Assembly: GCA_902794155.1 (NCBI GenBank)
Contig: CADBGN010000027.1
Span: 1 to 40,600, forward strand
DNA from: an uncultured Bacteroidia bacterium
GTDB taxonomy: Bacteria; Bacteroidota; Bacteroidia; Bacteroidales; F082
Direction: 5' to 3'
Length of the DNA stretch: 40,600 nt
This document shows positions 7,323-16,468 of this stretch, piece after piece. A program made the translations under genes and the position numbers. A model generated the notes under the pieces. That model made no database searches, was not told the origin of the DNA, and saw nothing but the letters and a program-made list of their open reading frames with translations. The stretch's first letter is position 1. Each line of letters opens with the position of its first letter.

Positions 7323-9121
7323 GAATCAAGATAATCGCATTGATATTGGGCTGCGTGATTTGTGTTGCAACCAAGGCTCAAAACGACACTATCATCTTTT
7401 CGGCCAAAGGCGGTTTTTATAATGATGTGTTTGCATTGCAACTCTCCAACGCTAATCCGCAGAACCATATCCGTTACACCATCAACGGCAATTGCCCGAC
7501 GGCTCAGTCTCCGCTTTACACGGCTCCTTTACAGCTTGATGCCCACCAATACTCCAAGTCGGATATCTATACGATTGTCAACACCATACCATCACAATTC
7601 TACCTTCCGAATGATGTCAAGCGGGCCATCGTTATCCGTGCCGCGGTGTTCGACCAAAGTGAGAGATGCGTGAGTCAGGTGGTCAGCAATTCCTATTTCA
7701 TCCGTTCGTTGGGCTGCGACTTTCATGGTCTGCCAGTATTGTCAATCATGGCCGATTCCTTGGCTTTGTTTGACTACGAGACGGGCATCTTCGTCCCTGG
7801 TGTCAACTATGACCCCGCAGATTCGATTGCCACGGGTAACTACAAGATGCGAGGCGATGAATGGGAGCGGCAAATCAACATGGAGTTTTACGACCCCGAC
7901 AACACGGGTATCAACCAGATTTGCGGCTTGCGTACGCATGGTGGTGCTTCGCGCTGGTTCCAACAGAAAGGCATGAAACTGTATGCCCGTGAAGAATATG
8001 GAAAAAAGCATTTTTTGTTCCGCTTTTTCAATGACTCGCCAATTGTCAAGTTCAAGCGACTCAATTTGCACCCATTCCGATGCAGCAACTGGCTACAGAT
8101 GGGCGGTACGGACTATATGTCTCAAAAAGTGGCTCGAAACCTAAGTTTTGATGCCATGGCAGTAAGGGAAACAGTTGTGTTTATCAATGGTGAATATTGG
8201 GGTATCTATACCTTGGAGGAGTGCCCCGACGAGCACTATATCAAAGAGCATTACAATGCCGACCTCGATAGCGTGACCATCATCAAATATTGGGGTATAA
8301 CCAACTACGGCGACCCAACAGAATGGCGCTCTTTTTATACATGGATTCGTGATGCTGATCTGTCTCAGCCTGAAGACTCTGCTTATGCCTATTCGCACAT
8401 GGATGTGCCAGGCTTTATCGACTATTTCCTATTCGAGACTTTTTCAGCTAACTTGGATTGGCCTGGCAACAATGTCAAAATCAGTCAAATGGCTCCTGGT
8501 AGGCCTTTTCGGATGATGTTTTACGATGGCGATGGGTGCTTCTCCTGGGCCGATTATCAAGCCATTGACAATGCACTTCATGCAGGAGGCAACAGCAGAG
8601 TGTTGAGCCATTTCATGGAAAACAAGGATTTCAGATTCCAATTCTGCAAGCGTTATTTTGAACTCAGAAACACTTGTTTTAGTTACAGTTACATGAAATC
8701 GATTTTAGATGAATACTGGAATCAAGTTCAAGGTGAAGTTGAGGACCAATACCATAGGTTCCATTTTCCGTGGAGTTTGGACAGGTGTTATGCTGATGTT
8801 CAGAAGGCCGATGATTTCCTACGCCTTCGCGACCAGTTTTTCATGGAAGAACTTAGCCCGTATCTTAGTGTCAATGAGAATATTCCAGCCGTGGTTTCGT
8901 GCCACCCCAATCCTTTCGAAGACGAAGTCCAAATCATGTTGGAATCCGAACAATCTGGGAAGGTGGAACTCGGCATCTACGATGTTTTGGGAAGGAAGGT
9001 TTTTGTTGAATCATGCCATCTAGTGAAAGGAGCAAACGTTTTCACCATTCATCCCAAACTTTCATCTGGCATGTATGTACTGAAAGTGGGTGGCTATACT
9101 CAGCGACTCGTGCGACTATAG
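7319..9121 (+). CDS. Secreted CotH-domain protein with T9SS sorting tail (copy 2)
   Basis: The ATG at 7319 overlaps the stop of copy 1 (ATGA), so the two are probably translationally coupled. It starts a signal peptide (MRIKIIALILGCVICVATKAQ), whereas the longer open frame upstream overlaps copy 1. The 600-aa product is a full-length paralogue of copy 1 with the same blocks: HIRYTINGNCPTAQS, DEWERQINMEFYDP, GLRTHGGASRW, VFINGEYWGIYTLE and MFYDGDGCF (Asp403, Asp405), then a T9SS tail with CHPNPFEDEV, GIYDVLGRKVF and SSGMYVLKVGG. Export to the outer-membrane surface by T9SS follows from known CTD function. The substrate of the CotH domain is unknown. The gene converges on the DHHW array and the two stop codons share the palindrome CTATAG (9116-9121). 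Confidence 0.82.
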   Translation: MRIKIIALILGCVICVATKAQNDTIIFSAKGGFYNDVFALQLSNANPQNHIRYTINGNCPTAQSPLYTAPLQLDAHQYSKSDIYTIVNTIPSQFYLPNDVKRAIVIRAAVFDQSERCVSQVVSNSYFIRSLGCDFHGLPVLSIMADSLALFDYETGIFVPGVNYDPADSIATGNYKMRGDEWERQINMEFYDPDNTGINQICGLRTHGGASRWFQQKGMKLYAREEYGKKHFLFRFFNDSPIVKFKRLNLHPFRCSNWLQMGGTDYMSQKVARNLSFDAMAVRETVVFINGEYWGIYTLEECPDEHYIKEHYNADLDSVTIIKYWGITNYGDPTEWRSFYTWIRDADLSQPEDSAYAYSHMDVPGFIDYFLFETFSANLDWPGNNVKISQMAPGRPFRMMFYDGDGCFSWADYQAIDNALHAGGNSRVLSHFMENKDFRFQFCKRYFELRNTCFSYSYMKSILDEYWNQVQGEVEDQYHRFHFPWSLDRCYADVQKADDFLRLRDQFFMEELSPYLSVNENIPAVVSCHPNPFEDEVQIMLESEQSGKVELGIYDVLGRKVFVESCHLVKGANVFTIHPKLSSGMYVLKVGGYTQRLVRL

Positions 9122-10846
9122 TTGAATCTTCCCGACTTTGATTAGGTGGTTGACAATCCAGCGGGCATCGAGAAGGAGTTGTTGCTCCTCGCTTATTCCG
9201 TTCTTTTGTGCTTTCTCTTGGTTCTGTTGCATGGTGATGGGATTGCTGCGCATTTGTTGCAACATGTCTGTAACTAAGCTTTCCACACGGTCGCGCTTGG
9301 CTTCTGGGTCATTCATGTCGCGCATCAAAGGCTTGCCTTCGATGATGTTGTAGGCTTCCATAAGCAATACTTGTTCAAATGACGCATTTTGGATGACGGT
9401 TTGACATGCCGACAAGTTCCACATCCATGTAGAGTCTTTCTTTATCTCGTTGATGGCCATGATTTCTTTGATTCTCGGATTGCGTATCTTTGGGAGGGTG
9501 TCGGAACACAAAGCTGGGAAATAGCGTTCGGAATGGCTGTACATGATTTGGTCGGCTTTGGGCCAGAGCATTTGCTTGTAGTTGCTATCGGTGAAGGGTG
9601 CTTCAAAAGAGGCCAGTGTGGCGGAATCATACCTAAGGCTATCGATAAGGTGGATACGGATAGGGGCTATATCTTTCTCATTAAAACATAGGTTTACAAG
9701 AGTGCGTTCGGCGAATCCTTCGGTGCCTTTGTTAATTTGGTTGCCAGTTGTGAACCAAACAATGTAATCGAAGTCCAAGAGCTTTTCTAAAAGATTCAGC
9801 TTGGTGACGCTGATGGTTTGGTCTAGGTTTTCACCATAGTAGGCAGTGGAGCCATAAAACCAGAACTCTGTGTTTTCAAACAATTCCTTGAATGGAGTAA
9901 ACAGTTGCATGGCCCAGAAATAGGAATTGCCAATGAAGAGTACCCTAGGCTTCACGCTAGTCGAGTCGTGTTCGATGCGGACCTTGTGTCTCGGATAGTA
10001 GCCGTATTGGTGTTTCATGGGGAATGTCAAGTTGAGGAGGAGTTCAAGGTCGTTGTCGTAGTCGTGATCTCGGTCGCGAGTGTGATAGGCTTCTCCTATC
10101 TTGATTTTAGGCAGATGAATGCCTTTCAATTCGCCCATGAGGCGCGACAACGAATCGACGGCATAGACGGATGGAAAGATCCAATGCGCTCCCGCTTGGG
10201 GAATCAACGGATAGTCGACCGTGTCCTTTATCTTTTGGAACCAACGCGTCATCTCTATGTGTGGGAATCCCGTTTCTTCGAAACGTCGTGCAAAATAGTC
10301 GCTGGCATTGAAGGTGGTCGTGTCTTTTTCGCCATCGGGGAGGAATTCGGGATAGAGGAAACTCTTTTCGGGGGCCATGAAGACAAGAAGCTCAACACCG
10401 TTTTCTCTCAAAATGTTGCGGGCCCAATTGAGGTATTTCACTTCTTGGTCGAATTTTTCCTTAGCCTCGTCTGTGGAGGGATGCCAACGCAACAGCTCTT
10501 GTCCGTAATAGTCCCTCACGCTTTGGGGATAATAAAGCCATCCTTGTTTCCCGCCAACAACATCCTTTGCGTAGGTTTTATGGTACAAATCCCATAGATA
10601 TTGGTTGTAAAACCTTATGATGGGCTCCCTGAAACCTATTTGCTGGCTCGTGTATGCCTCAGCTTGCTTGGCGTAGGCTCCTGAACGGTACCCGTCAAGG
10701 TCGAATTTGGGTTTTTCCGTTGCTAATGTAACGCCATTGAGTGGCTTTGTAGGGAATATATGAAGCCAACCTTGCAGCATGGGCATGAATCCCAACACCA
10801 TGAGCAGGATGAACAATACAAGGTCGTATTTCGGCTTCTTTCCCAT
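9116..10846 (-). CDS. DHHW/AlgJ-like acyltransferase partner (last gene of the array)
   Basis: The 576-aa product is a membrane-anchored SGNH-like protein: an N-terminal transmembrane segment (about residues 8-27), a periplasmic domain with VFMAPEKSFLYPEFLP, a histidine motif QAGAHWIFP (His221) and a serine block RVLFIGNSYFWAM (Ser308). In the AlgJ/AlgX/DHHW family, Ser and His with an Asp two residues before His perform O-acetyl transfer. Here the Asp position is Gly219, and the serine block is GNS rather than GDS. A C-terminal tail carries the array's repeat module (NPITMQQNQEKAQKNGISEE then LLLDARWIVNHLI). It starts immediately after the previous DHHW stop, so this MBOAT is followed by two DHHW genes. 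The acceptor substrate is unknown. Confidence 0.8.
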   Translation of the reverse strand: MGKKPKYDLVLFILLMVLGFMPMLQGWLHIFPTKPLNGVTLATEKPKFDLDGYRSGAYAKQAEAYTSQQIGFREPIIRFYNQYLWDLYHKTYAKDVVGGKQGWLYYPQSVRDYYGQELLRWHPSTDEAKEKFDQEVKYLNWARNILRENGVELLVFMAPEKSFLYPEFLPDGEKDTTTFNASDYFARRFEETGFPHIEMTRWFQKIKDTVDYPLIPQAGAHWIFPSVYAVDSLSRLMGELKGIHLPKIKIGEAYHTRDRDHDYDNDLELLLNLTFPMKHQYGYYPRHKVRIEHDSTSVKPRVLFIGNSYFWAMQLFTPFKELFENTEFWFYGSTAYYGENLDQTISVTKLNLLEKLLDFDYIVWFTTGNQINKGTEGFAERTLVNLCFNEKDIAPIRIHLIDSLRYDSATLASFEAPFTDSNYKQMLWPKADQIMYSHSERYFPALCSDTLPKIRNPRIKEIMAINEIKKDSTWMWNLSACQTVIQNASFEQVLLMEAYNIIEGKPLMRDMNDPEAKRDRVESLVTDMLQQMRSNPITMQQNQEKAQKNGISEEQQLLLDARWIVNHLIKVGKIQL

Positions 10847-12178
10847 TTAGTTCTGCTGTTTTTGCTTGTCCATTTCGATGGCATAAATGGCGTTGAGGCG
10901 GAGCATCTCGTCGAGGTCGACACCACGCTCAATGGCCTGTTGCTTGACGCTTTCGAGCCATTCGGGCACACTCTTGATGCGCTCTATGGTCTCTTCGATC
11001 AGTTTCTGCCTGCGTTTGCCATCGCGGTCGATGAAGGCTTCATTGGCGGTCTCGCAGAAGCCGAACATGTAGTCGTAGGCATACACGGAAGTGGTGATAA
11101 TCATGACGAGATCGACCTGGTCGATGACATTGTAGGCTTCAAGGTAATCGCTCACCTTGCCTAAAAATTCGATGTCTTTTGTGATGACTTCGTCGTCATA
11201 TTTCCAATATTCGCAGCGGTCGAAGGCATCGGCAAAAGTTGACTCGTGCAGCTGTATGAAATAACTATCAGCGATAACGAGGATGTTAGGTTTGCGGAGT
11301 GTGGTGTCGCTCAATGCCATGATGGGCTGAGGCATGGCTGGCTTACGGATAGGCAGCAGCAGGTTCATCAGGTCTTCAATCTCGCCGTCTTGTTTCGAGT
11401 ATTGGGTGGTGAGGTTCTCGTCGACGCAAACGATGTGCGGCATCTCCTGCCCAATGAGGCTACCGATTTTTGATAGGATAGAGTCGGCCACAAAAGGTAT
11501 GGTATGCTCAGCCCAGTGAGTGCCGTAACGAGTGTATAAGGGATATTTCGTCTGCCCTTTCAACGACTTGAAATAACTCAGGAAATCAATGTGCGGGATG
11601 CCATTTTCCTTGAAGAGTTGGGTGTAGTAGTCCTGCACGCAGAACGGCATGATGGAATCTTGATACTCTTGTGGCATGTATTCGGGATAGACCCAGGTCT
11701 TGGAAGGGGCTTCCACGAAGAGGAAAGCCGTGTTGTGTTGCTTCAGGCTGTCGATGAGTACCAAAGTCTTTTCGATGTCTTTTTGTGCCTTCGTTTTGAA
11801 GTATTCCTCCGAGCCATAGCAGTCTTTCAGTGTTTTGCCCTTGATTTCGTCAAGATAGATTTGGAGATACATCTCTTTGTTGAGCCCAGGGACGAGGGTG
11901 TTGTTGGTCGGTTTGCTGAAAAGCGAGAACAGGCATTGGTTGTAGATTCTTATGCAAGGCTCGCGGAAGCCGCTGTTGCGTTTGGCGTGGTCGGTCAGGT
12001 AGTTTTGGAAGGTGCCATCGTAGTAGGTCTTGAACGATAATTTCACGGGTTGCTCATTGGGGACATAACCCGCCAATGGTTTCATCTTGATGACATGGGT
12101 GAAGCCTTGAAGCAAGATGGCAGTAAATGCCACAAAGATGATAACGAACTGTATGAGGAAGTGTGGTTTCTTGTTCAT
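10847..12178 (-). CDS. DHHW/AlgJ-like protein paired with MBOAT copy 1
   Basis: The 443-aa product has one N-terminal membrane segment (about residues 8-28) and a periplasmic SGNH-like domain. Family blocks are NSGFREPCIRIYNQ (about 68-81), VEAPSKTWVYPEYMP (about 155-169), YTRYGTHWAEHTIPF (His221) and NILVIADSYFIQL (Ser305). Ser and His are retained; the Asp expected before His is Gly219. It ends with one copy of the C-terminal module (PEWLESVKQQAIERGVDLDE, then LRLNAIYAIEMD). It begins three bases after the MBOAT stop, so the pair is translationally linked. It most resembles the 450-aa DHHW protein at 13626-14978, which also follows an MBOAT. It presumably takes the acyl group delivered by the MBOAT and passes it to a glycan. 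Confidence 0.8.
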   Translation of the reverse strand: MNKKPHFLIQFVIIFVAFTAILLQGFTHVIKMKPLAGYVPNEQPVKLSFKTYYDGTFQNYLTDHAKRNSGFREPCIRIYNQCLFSLFSKPTNNTLVPGLNKEMYLQIYLDEIKGKTLKDCYGSEEYFKTKAQKDIEKTLVLIDSLKQHNTAFLFVEAPSKTWVYPEYMPQEYQDSIMPFCVQDYYTQLFKENGIPHIDFLSYFKSLKGQTKYPLYTRYGTHWAEHTIPFVADSILSKIGSLIGQEMPHIVCVDENLTTQYSKQDGEIEDLMNLLLPIRKPAMPQPIMALSDTTLRKPNILVIADSYFIQLHESTFADAFDRCEYWKYDDEVITKDIEFLGKVSDYLEAYNVIDQVDLVMIITTSVYAYDYMFGFCETANEAFIDRDGKRRQKLIEETIERIKSVPEWLESVKQQAIERGVDLDEMLRLNAIYAIEMDKQKQQN

Positions 12179-12181
12179 GGC

Positions 12182-13612
12182 TCAGAATCTAAAGTAAATG
12201 AAGGGGTTGAAATCGGAAACGCACAACGAACCAGCTGAGAGGATGAACAAGACCAAGGTGATGGCGAACATGGTCCACGAGAGTGGTTTGGAGTAGCTGT
12301 CGGCGAAGATGCGGTCTTGAAGTTTTTGTCCAAAGGGGACAAGAGTGAGGAAAGAGAACGCGATGGCAAGGACAAAGACGCACCAGAATTGTGCGTCGCC
12401 TGCCACCGTCAAGCCACCTTTGAAAGCGAACAGCGCTTGATAGAACGCGCCTGCATCGGCTGCCGTGTCGACGCGGAAGAGCACCCAACCCATGGCCACA
12501 AGGAAGAAGGTGATGACGACGGAGGGTAGCGTGCCTATCTTTTTTAATGCGTTTTTAAGGAAGAGTTTGTCGGCGCAGATGAACAAGCCGTGGAAAGCGC
12601 CCCAAAGGACGAAATTCCACGAGGCTCCATGCCAGAGTCCTGACAGAAGGAAACAGAGCCACAGGTTAAAATACATGCGTCCCTTGCCTTTCCGGTTGCC
12701 GCCAAGCGGGATGTAGAGGTAGTTCATGATGAAGTTGCCCAAGGTCATGTGCCAACGTTTCCAAAACTCGGTGACGCTGCGGCTGGTATAAGGGTCGTTG
12801 AAGTTTTCCGGGAACCGGAAGCCCATCATCTTGCCCAAGCCGATGGCCATGTCGCTGTAGCCAGAGAAGTCGAAGTAGATTTGGAAAGTATAGGCGAGGA
12901 TGCCAATCCAAGCCGTGCCTGTAGCCAAGTCGCCGTATGCCATGCCAAACACTTGGTCGGCGTAGGCGGCCATGGTATTGGCGATGAGCACTTTCTTTGC
13001 CAAACCGATCACGAAGCGGTAGAAACCTACCACGCGGTCTTCCATGGTGCTGGTGCGCGAGACTAATTGTGCAGCCACGCTGTTGTAGTTGACGATAGGA
13101 CCTGCGATGAGTTGCGGGAACATCATGATATATAGCACATAATCGGTCAGCTTCTGGCTAGGCGGTGTCGTTCCACGATACACATCAATGGTGTAGGTGA
13201 TGGATTGGAAGGTGAAGAACGAGATGCCGATAGGCAAAGCCACCTTCATCCAATCTACGGGTTCGTGATGTGCCCAACCCAAGATGGTGTTGAGGTTCTC
13301 CATGAAGAAGTTGGCATATTTGAAATAGAGCAGCAGCCCCAATGCCATAATCACAGAAATGGCACATAGGATTTTTTTCTTCGTTGTAGAGACGGTGTGC
13401 ACACCGTCTGTACGCCCCATCGCCCTGACGATGAAATAGTTGATAACGCATTCGCCGACAAGCAGAAACACAAAGTCGGGGGCACCGTAGGCGTAAAACA
13501 CGATGGAGAAGAGCAGGAGCGTATAGTTTCTGAATTTCTGCGGTGTGATGAAATAGGCTATCAAGAAGATAGGCAGAAAAAAGAAAAGGAAAATGTTGCT
13601 GCTGAATACCAT
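12182..13612 (-). CDS. MBOAT family O-acyltransferase, AlgI/PatA/DltB-like (copy 1)
   Basis: The 476-aa polytopic inner-membrane protein opens with MVFSSNIFLFFFLPIFLIAY, like the other two copies. MBOAT hallmarks are PIGISFFTFQSITYTIDVYR (about 127-146), YFDFSGYSDMAIGLGKMMGF (about 246-265), the RWH motif (His288) and the catalytic-site motif LSGLWHGASWNF (His328). MBOAT proteins of this type move acyl groups from cytoplasmic acyl donors to a periplasmic partner. A 28-bp DNA palindrome at 13386-13413 lies in the cytoplasmic loop near residues 67-76 and encodes TDGVHTVST. The two paralogues are five residues shorter there, which marks it as an in-frame insertion or replacement. The gene precedes two DHHW genes. 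Confidence 0.9.
   Translation of the reverse strand: MVFSSNIFLFFFLPIFLIAYFITPQKFRNYTLLLFSIVFYAYGAPDFVFLLVGECVINYFIVRAMGRTDGVHTVSTTKKKILCAISVIMALGLLLYFKYANFFMENLNTILGWAHHEPVDWMKVALPIGISFFTFQSITYTIDVYRGTTPPSQKLTDYVLYIMMFPQLIAGPIVNYNSVAAQLVSRTSTMEDRVVGFYRFVIGLAKKVLIANTMAAYADQVFGMAYGDLATGTAWIGILAYTFQIYFDFSGYSDMAIGLGKMMGFRFPENFNDPYTSRSVTEFWKRWHMTLGNFIMNYLYIPLGGNRKGKGRMYFNLWLCFLLSGLWHGASWNFVLWGAFHGLFICADKLFLKNALKKIGTLPSVVITFFLVAMGWVLFRVDTAADAGAFYQALFAFKGGLTVAGDAQFWCVFVLAIAFSFLTLVPFGQKLQDRIFADSYSKPLSWTMFAITLVLFILSAGSLCVSDFNPFIYFRF
13386..13413. repeat. 28-bp palindromic element inside MBOAT copy 1
   Basis: GTAGAGACGGTGTG (13386-13399) and CACACCGTCTGTAC (13400-13413) are inverted halves with one mismatch. 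The element is in frame, and both other MBOAT copies lack it. It shares size, the GTAGAG start and a similar end with elements at 25759-25786 and 27761-27788. Confidence 0.8.
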
Positions 13613-13625
13613 AAGTTGTTCTTAT

Positions 13626-14978
13626 TTAGGGTTGGTTATTGTTATCTTGTTCGTTCTTTTGCATTTGAAAGACATACGCGGCGTTCAACCTTAGGTTTTC
13701 TTCTACGCTGATGCCGCGTTCTCGGGCTTGTTGCTGTATGACTCCAAACCATTCCGGGTCTTTTTTGATCGACTCCATGATGGAACGGATGGCTTCTTGT
13801 TCTTGGGTGCCGCCATTGGCATAAAGCTCCAAGGCAGATTGGGTAAAGCCGCTCATGTAGTTGAGCAGGTAGTTGGAGGTGTAAAGTGCAATCACGATGT
13901 CGGCCTGTTTCAAAGTCTCTGCCGTGCCAAAGAGCTGGTTGAGGTATTTCCAGTTCAACTCGGGCCTTGAGGATATGGAGGTTTGGTTATAGAGCCAGAA
14001 GTCCCATTGTTTGAAGGCATTGACGAAGCAGGAACCTTGCAAGGGTGTAAAATAACCGTCGCCTACGACAAGTAGGTTGGGTCGGTCTTTGCCGATGGTG
14101 TCTTGCAAGGTGAATACTGGTCGTGAAACCTTGGGCTTGCACAAGGGCAAGAGCAGGTCGATGTGGGTCTCAAGTTCGCCATCTTGGTCGGAATAGTCGC
14201 GGCTGAGGTTGGGGTCAATGACCTCAACGGAGGGAAGTCGGTAGTCTGTTAAAGTCTCAATTTTTCTGAGTATCGAGTCGGCCACAAAAGGAATAGTGGC
14301 TTCTGACCAGTGAGATCCCGTTCGCGTATAGAGTCGATAGGGGAAGGTGTCTTTGATTGTTTTGAAATAGTTGTAGAAATCGATGTGTGGAATGTCGTTT
14401 TCCTTGAAAAGTTCGATGTAATATTCTGCTAGAGAGAAGTCTAAGATGCTGTCTTTGAAGGCTTCGGGCATGGTTTCGGGATAAACGGCTGTCTTGGTTG
14501 GGCAGAAGACAAACAGAAACTGGGTGCCGTGTTGGCGAAGGCTGTCGATTAGGATCAACGTCTCTTCAACATTTTTGCGGGCATCGGCCTTGGCGTTTTC
14601 GACGTTACCATATTTGTTTACGAGCAGTTTGCCTGTGATGTCGTCGAGGGCTCCTTTCAAATAGAGTTCGTGCCGACTACCTTTGTACACGTTTTCATTG
14701 GCGATTTTGCCGAAGCAGCTATAGGCAACCTGGTTGTAGCATCGGCTGAAAAACTCTCTGAAGCCTGTGCTTTTTCTGGCTTGTTGGGCAAGATATTCCT
14801 GATAGGAACCATCCAGATAAGTCTTGAAGCTTAGGTCCTGTTTCTCCACCACGATATTACTCGTGTAGGGGCTTAAAGGCTTCATTTTCACAATGCCAGT
14901 GAAGCCTTGCAGCACGATGGCTGCGAGCAATGCCGTGATGCAGACGAATTGGATGATATGGTGCCGTTGTTTATTCAT
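13626..14978 (-). CDS. DHHW/AlgJ-like protein paired with MBOAT copy 2, catalytic serine replaced
   Basis: The 450-aa product has an N-terminal membrane segment and the same periplasmic architecture as its neighbours: STGFREFFSRCYNQ, FVFCPTKTAVYPETMP, YTRTGSHWSEATIPF (His223) and NLLVVGDGYFTPL. The last block should read GDS. Residue 308 is glycine, codon GGT at 14055-14057, one transition from AGT. If real, the protein cannot act as a serine-nucleophile transferase and may be a binding or regulatory pseudoenzyme, as AlgX/AlgJ-type systems can use several partners. A nearby serine (GSCF, residue 316) is too far along to substitute obviously. The tail has one C-terminal module (PEWFGVIQQQARERGISVEE, LRLNAAYVFQMQ). 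It starts two bases after the MBOAT stop. Confidence 0.8.
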   Translation of the reverse strand: MNKQRHHIIQFVCITALLAAIVLQGFTGIVKMKPLSPYTSNIVVEKQDLSFKTYLDGSYQEYLAQQARKSTGFREFFSRCYNQVAYSCFGKIANENVYKGSRHELYLKGALDDITGKLLVNKYGNVENAKADARKNVEETLILIDSLRQHGTQFLFVFCPTKTAVYPETMPEAFKDSILDFSLAEYYIELFKENDIPHIDFYNYFKTIKDTFPYRLYTRTGSHWSEATIPFVADSILRKIETLTDYRLPSVEVIDPNLSRDYSDQDGELETHIDLLLPLCKPKVSRPVFTLQDTIGKDRPNLLVVGDGYFTPLQGSCFVNAFKQWDFWLYNQTSISSRPELNWKYLNQLFGTAETLKQADIVIALYTSNYLLNYMSGFTQSALELYANGGTQEQEAIRSIMESIKKDPEWFGVIQQQARERGISVEENLRLNAAYVFQMQKNEQDNNNQP

Positions 14979-14980
14979 GC

Positions 14981-16450
14981 TTAGAACCTGAAATAGATGA
15001 ACGGACTGAAGCCGCTAGCGTTCAATGCGCCAAGGCAAAAGATAAAGGCCAGTATGCTGACAATGAAAGCCACGATATGTTGCCAGCGGTTGTATTCAGT
15101 GAAGTAGACTTTGTCCTGTACTTTGAGGCCAAATTTCGAGAGGGTGAAGAAAGAGAAGAAGGCGGCCACGATCATGGTCACATAAAGATGCGGGTTGTCG
15201 CCGAAGTGGAAGGGAGCAAAGTCGAATGCGAAGAGGCGCTTGAGGAACATCCATGACAGGTCGATGCGCTCGATGCGGAAGAAGCAACGGGTCAGCACGA
15301 TGATGAGGAAAGTGAAAAATACGGAAGGGATGCGCCCCAGCCGCTCGTTGAACTTCTTGAGGAAGAGTTTGTCGGCACAGATGAAGATGCCTTGCAGGGC
15401 ACCGTAGATCACGAAGTTCCATGCCGCGCCATGCCACAAGCCGCTGATGAGGAAGCAGAACCACAGGTTGAAGTATTTGCGGGCTTCGGTCTTCACGCGG
15501 CTACCGCCCAAGGGGAAGTAGAGATAGTTCTTGATGAATACGCTGAAGGTCTGGTGCCAACGACGCCAAAACTCCGAAATGGTTGTGGAAACGTACGGGT
15601 TGTCAAAGTTCTCGGGGAACTTGAAACCCATCATGCGACCCAAGCCGATGGCCATGTCAGAATAACCAGCAAAGTCGAAATAGATTTGGAAGGTAAAGGC
15701 AAAGATGGCGATCCAGGCGCTGGTTGAGTCGATGGTCGCGATTTTGTTGGCGATGTCGGCCAATTGGGCGGAGGTCAGCACGTCGTAGTTGGAAGGCCCC
15801 AAGATCTGGTCGACTTGGAATCCGATGACGTCAGCGATAAGAATCTTTTTGCATAAACCGATGACGAAACGGTAGAAACCATGCAATCTGTCTGTATAGA
15901 GCGACTCGCGGTTGCGAATCTGGTCGGCAATGTCGCAGTAGCGTACGATGGGACCGGCAATCAGTTGCGGGAACATGACGATGTAGAGCATGTAGTCGCT
16001 CAGCCGTTGCATCGGCTCGTTCACTTTGCGGTAAGTGTCCAAGGTGTAGGTGACGCTCTGGAATGAGAAGAATGAGATGCCTATAGGCAACAGAATCTTA
16101 GTCCATTGCAGCGGCTCGGCATGGAACCAACCCAACACTGAGTTGATGTTCTGCATGGTGAAGTTGCCATACTTGAAGTAGAACAGCAGCCCGATGCTAA
16201 TGGCGATGGAGATGCCGCAAAGCAACTTTTTTAGCCCTGGTTTTTCGGTTTTGTTCATCCAGCGCACCAAATAGAAGTTGGCGATGACCGAAACGATGAG
16301 ATGGATGATGAACTCGGGTGCGCCCCAGGCGTAAAACACCAGCGAAGCGAGCAGCAGGAAATAGTTACGCACTTTCTTCGGCAGGATGAAATACACCAGG
16401 AAGAAGATGGGCATGAAGTAGAGTAGGAATATGTTGCTGCTAAATACCAT
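14981..16450 (-). CDS. MBOAT family O-acyltransferase (copy 2)
   Basis: The 489-aa polytopic protein has the MBOAT core: PIGISFFSFQSVTYTLDTYR (about 122-141), PQLIAGPIVRYCDIADQIR (about 161-179), YFDFAGYSDMAIGLGRMMGF, the RWH motif (His299) and LISGLWHGAAWNF (His340). His340 corresponds to the invariant MBOAT active-site histidine. The N-terminal half is very close to copy 3, including the insert FQVDQILGPSNYDVLTSAQL before the FQIYFDF block, which copy 1 lacks. Around residues 316-324 it has GSRVKTEARKY where copies 1 and 3 have GNRKGKGRMY. The gene follows the 562-aa DHHW gene by 18 bases and is coupled to the serine-less DHHW gene downstream. Acyl donor and acceptor cannot be read from sequence; acetyl is the usual group. 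Confidence 0.9.
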   Translation of the reverse strand: MVFSSNIFLLYFMPIFFLVYFILPKKVRNYFLLLASLVFYAWGAPEFIIHLIVSVIANFYLVRWMNKTEKPGLKKLLCGISIAISIGLLFYFKYGNFTMQNINSVLGWFHAEPLQWTKILLPIGISFFSFQSVTYTLDTYRKVNEPMQRLSDYMLYIVMFPQLIAGPIVRYCDIADQIRNRESLYTDRLHGFYRFVIGLCKKILIADVIGFQVDQILGPSNYDVLTSAQLADIANKIATIDSTSAWIAIFAFTFQIYFDFAGYSDMAIGLGRMMGFKFPENFDNPYVSTTISEFWRRWHQTFSVFIKNYLYFPLGGSRVKTEARKYFNLWFCFLISGLWHGAAWNFVIYGALQGIFICADKLFLKKFNERLGRIPSVFFTFLIIVLTRCFFRIERIDLSWMFLKRLFAFDFAPFHFGDNPHLYVTMIVAAFFSFFTLSKFGLKVQDKVYFTEYNRWQHIVAFIVSILAFIFCLGALNASGFSPFIYFRF

Positions 16451-16468
16451 AGTCTGGGTGTTTTCTTG

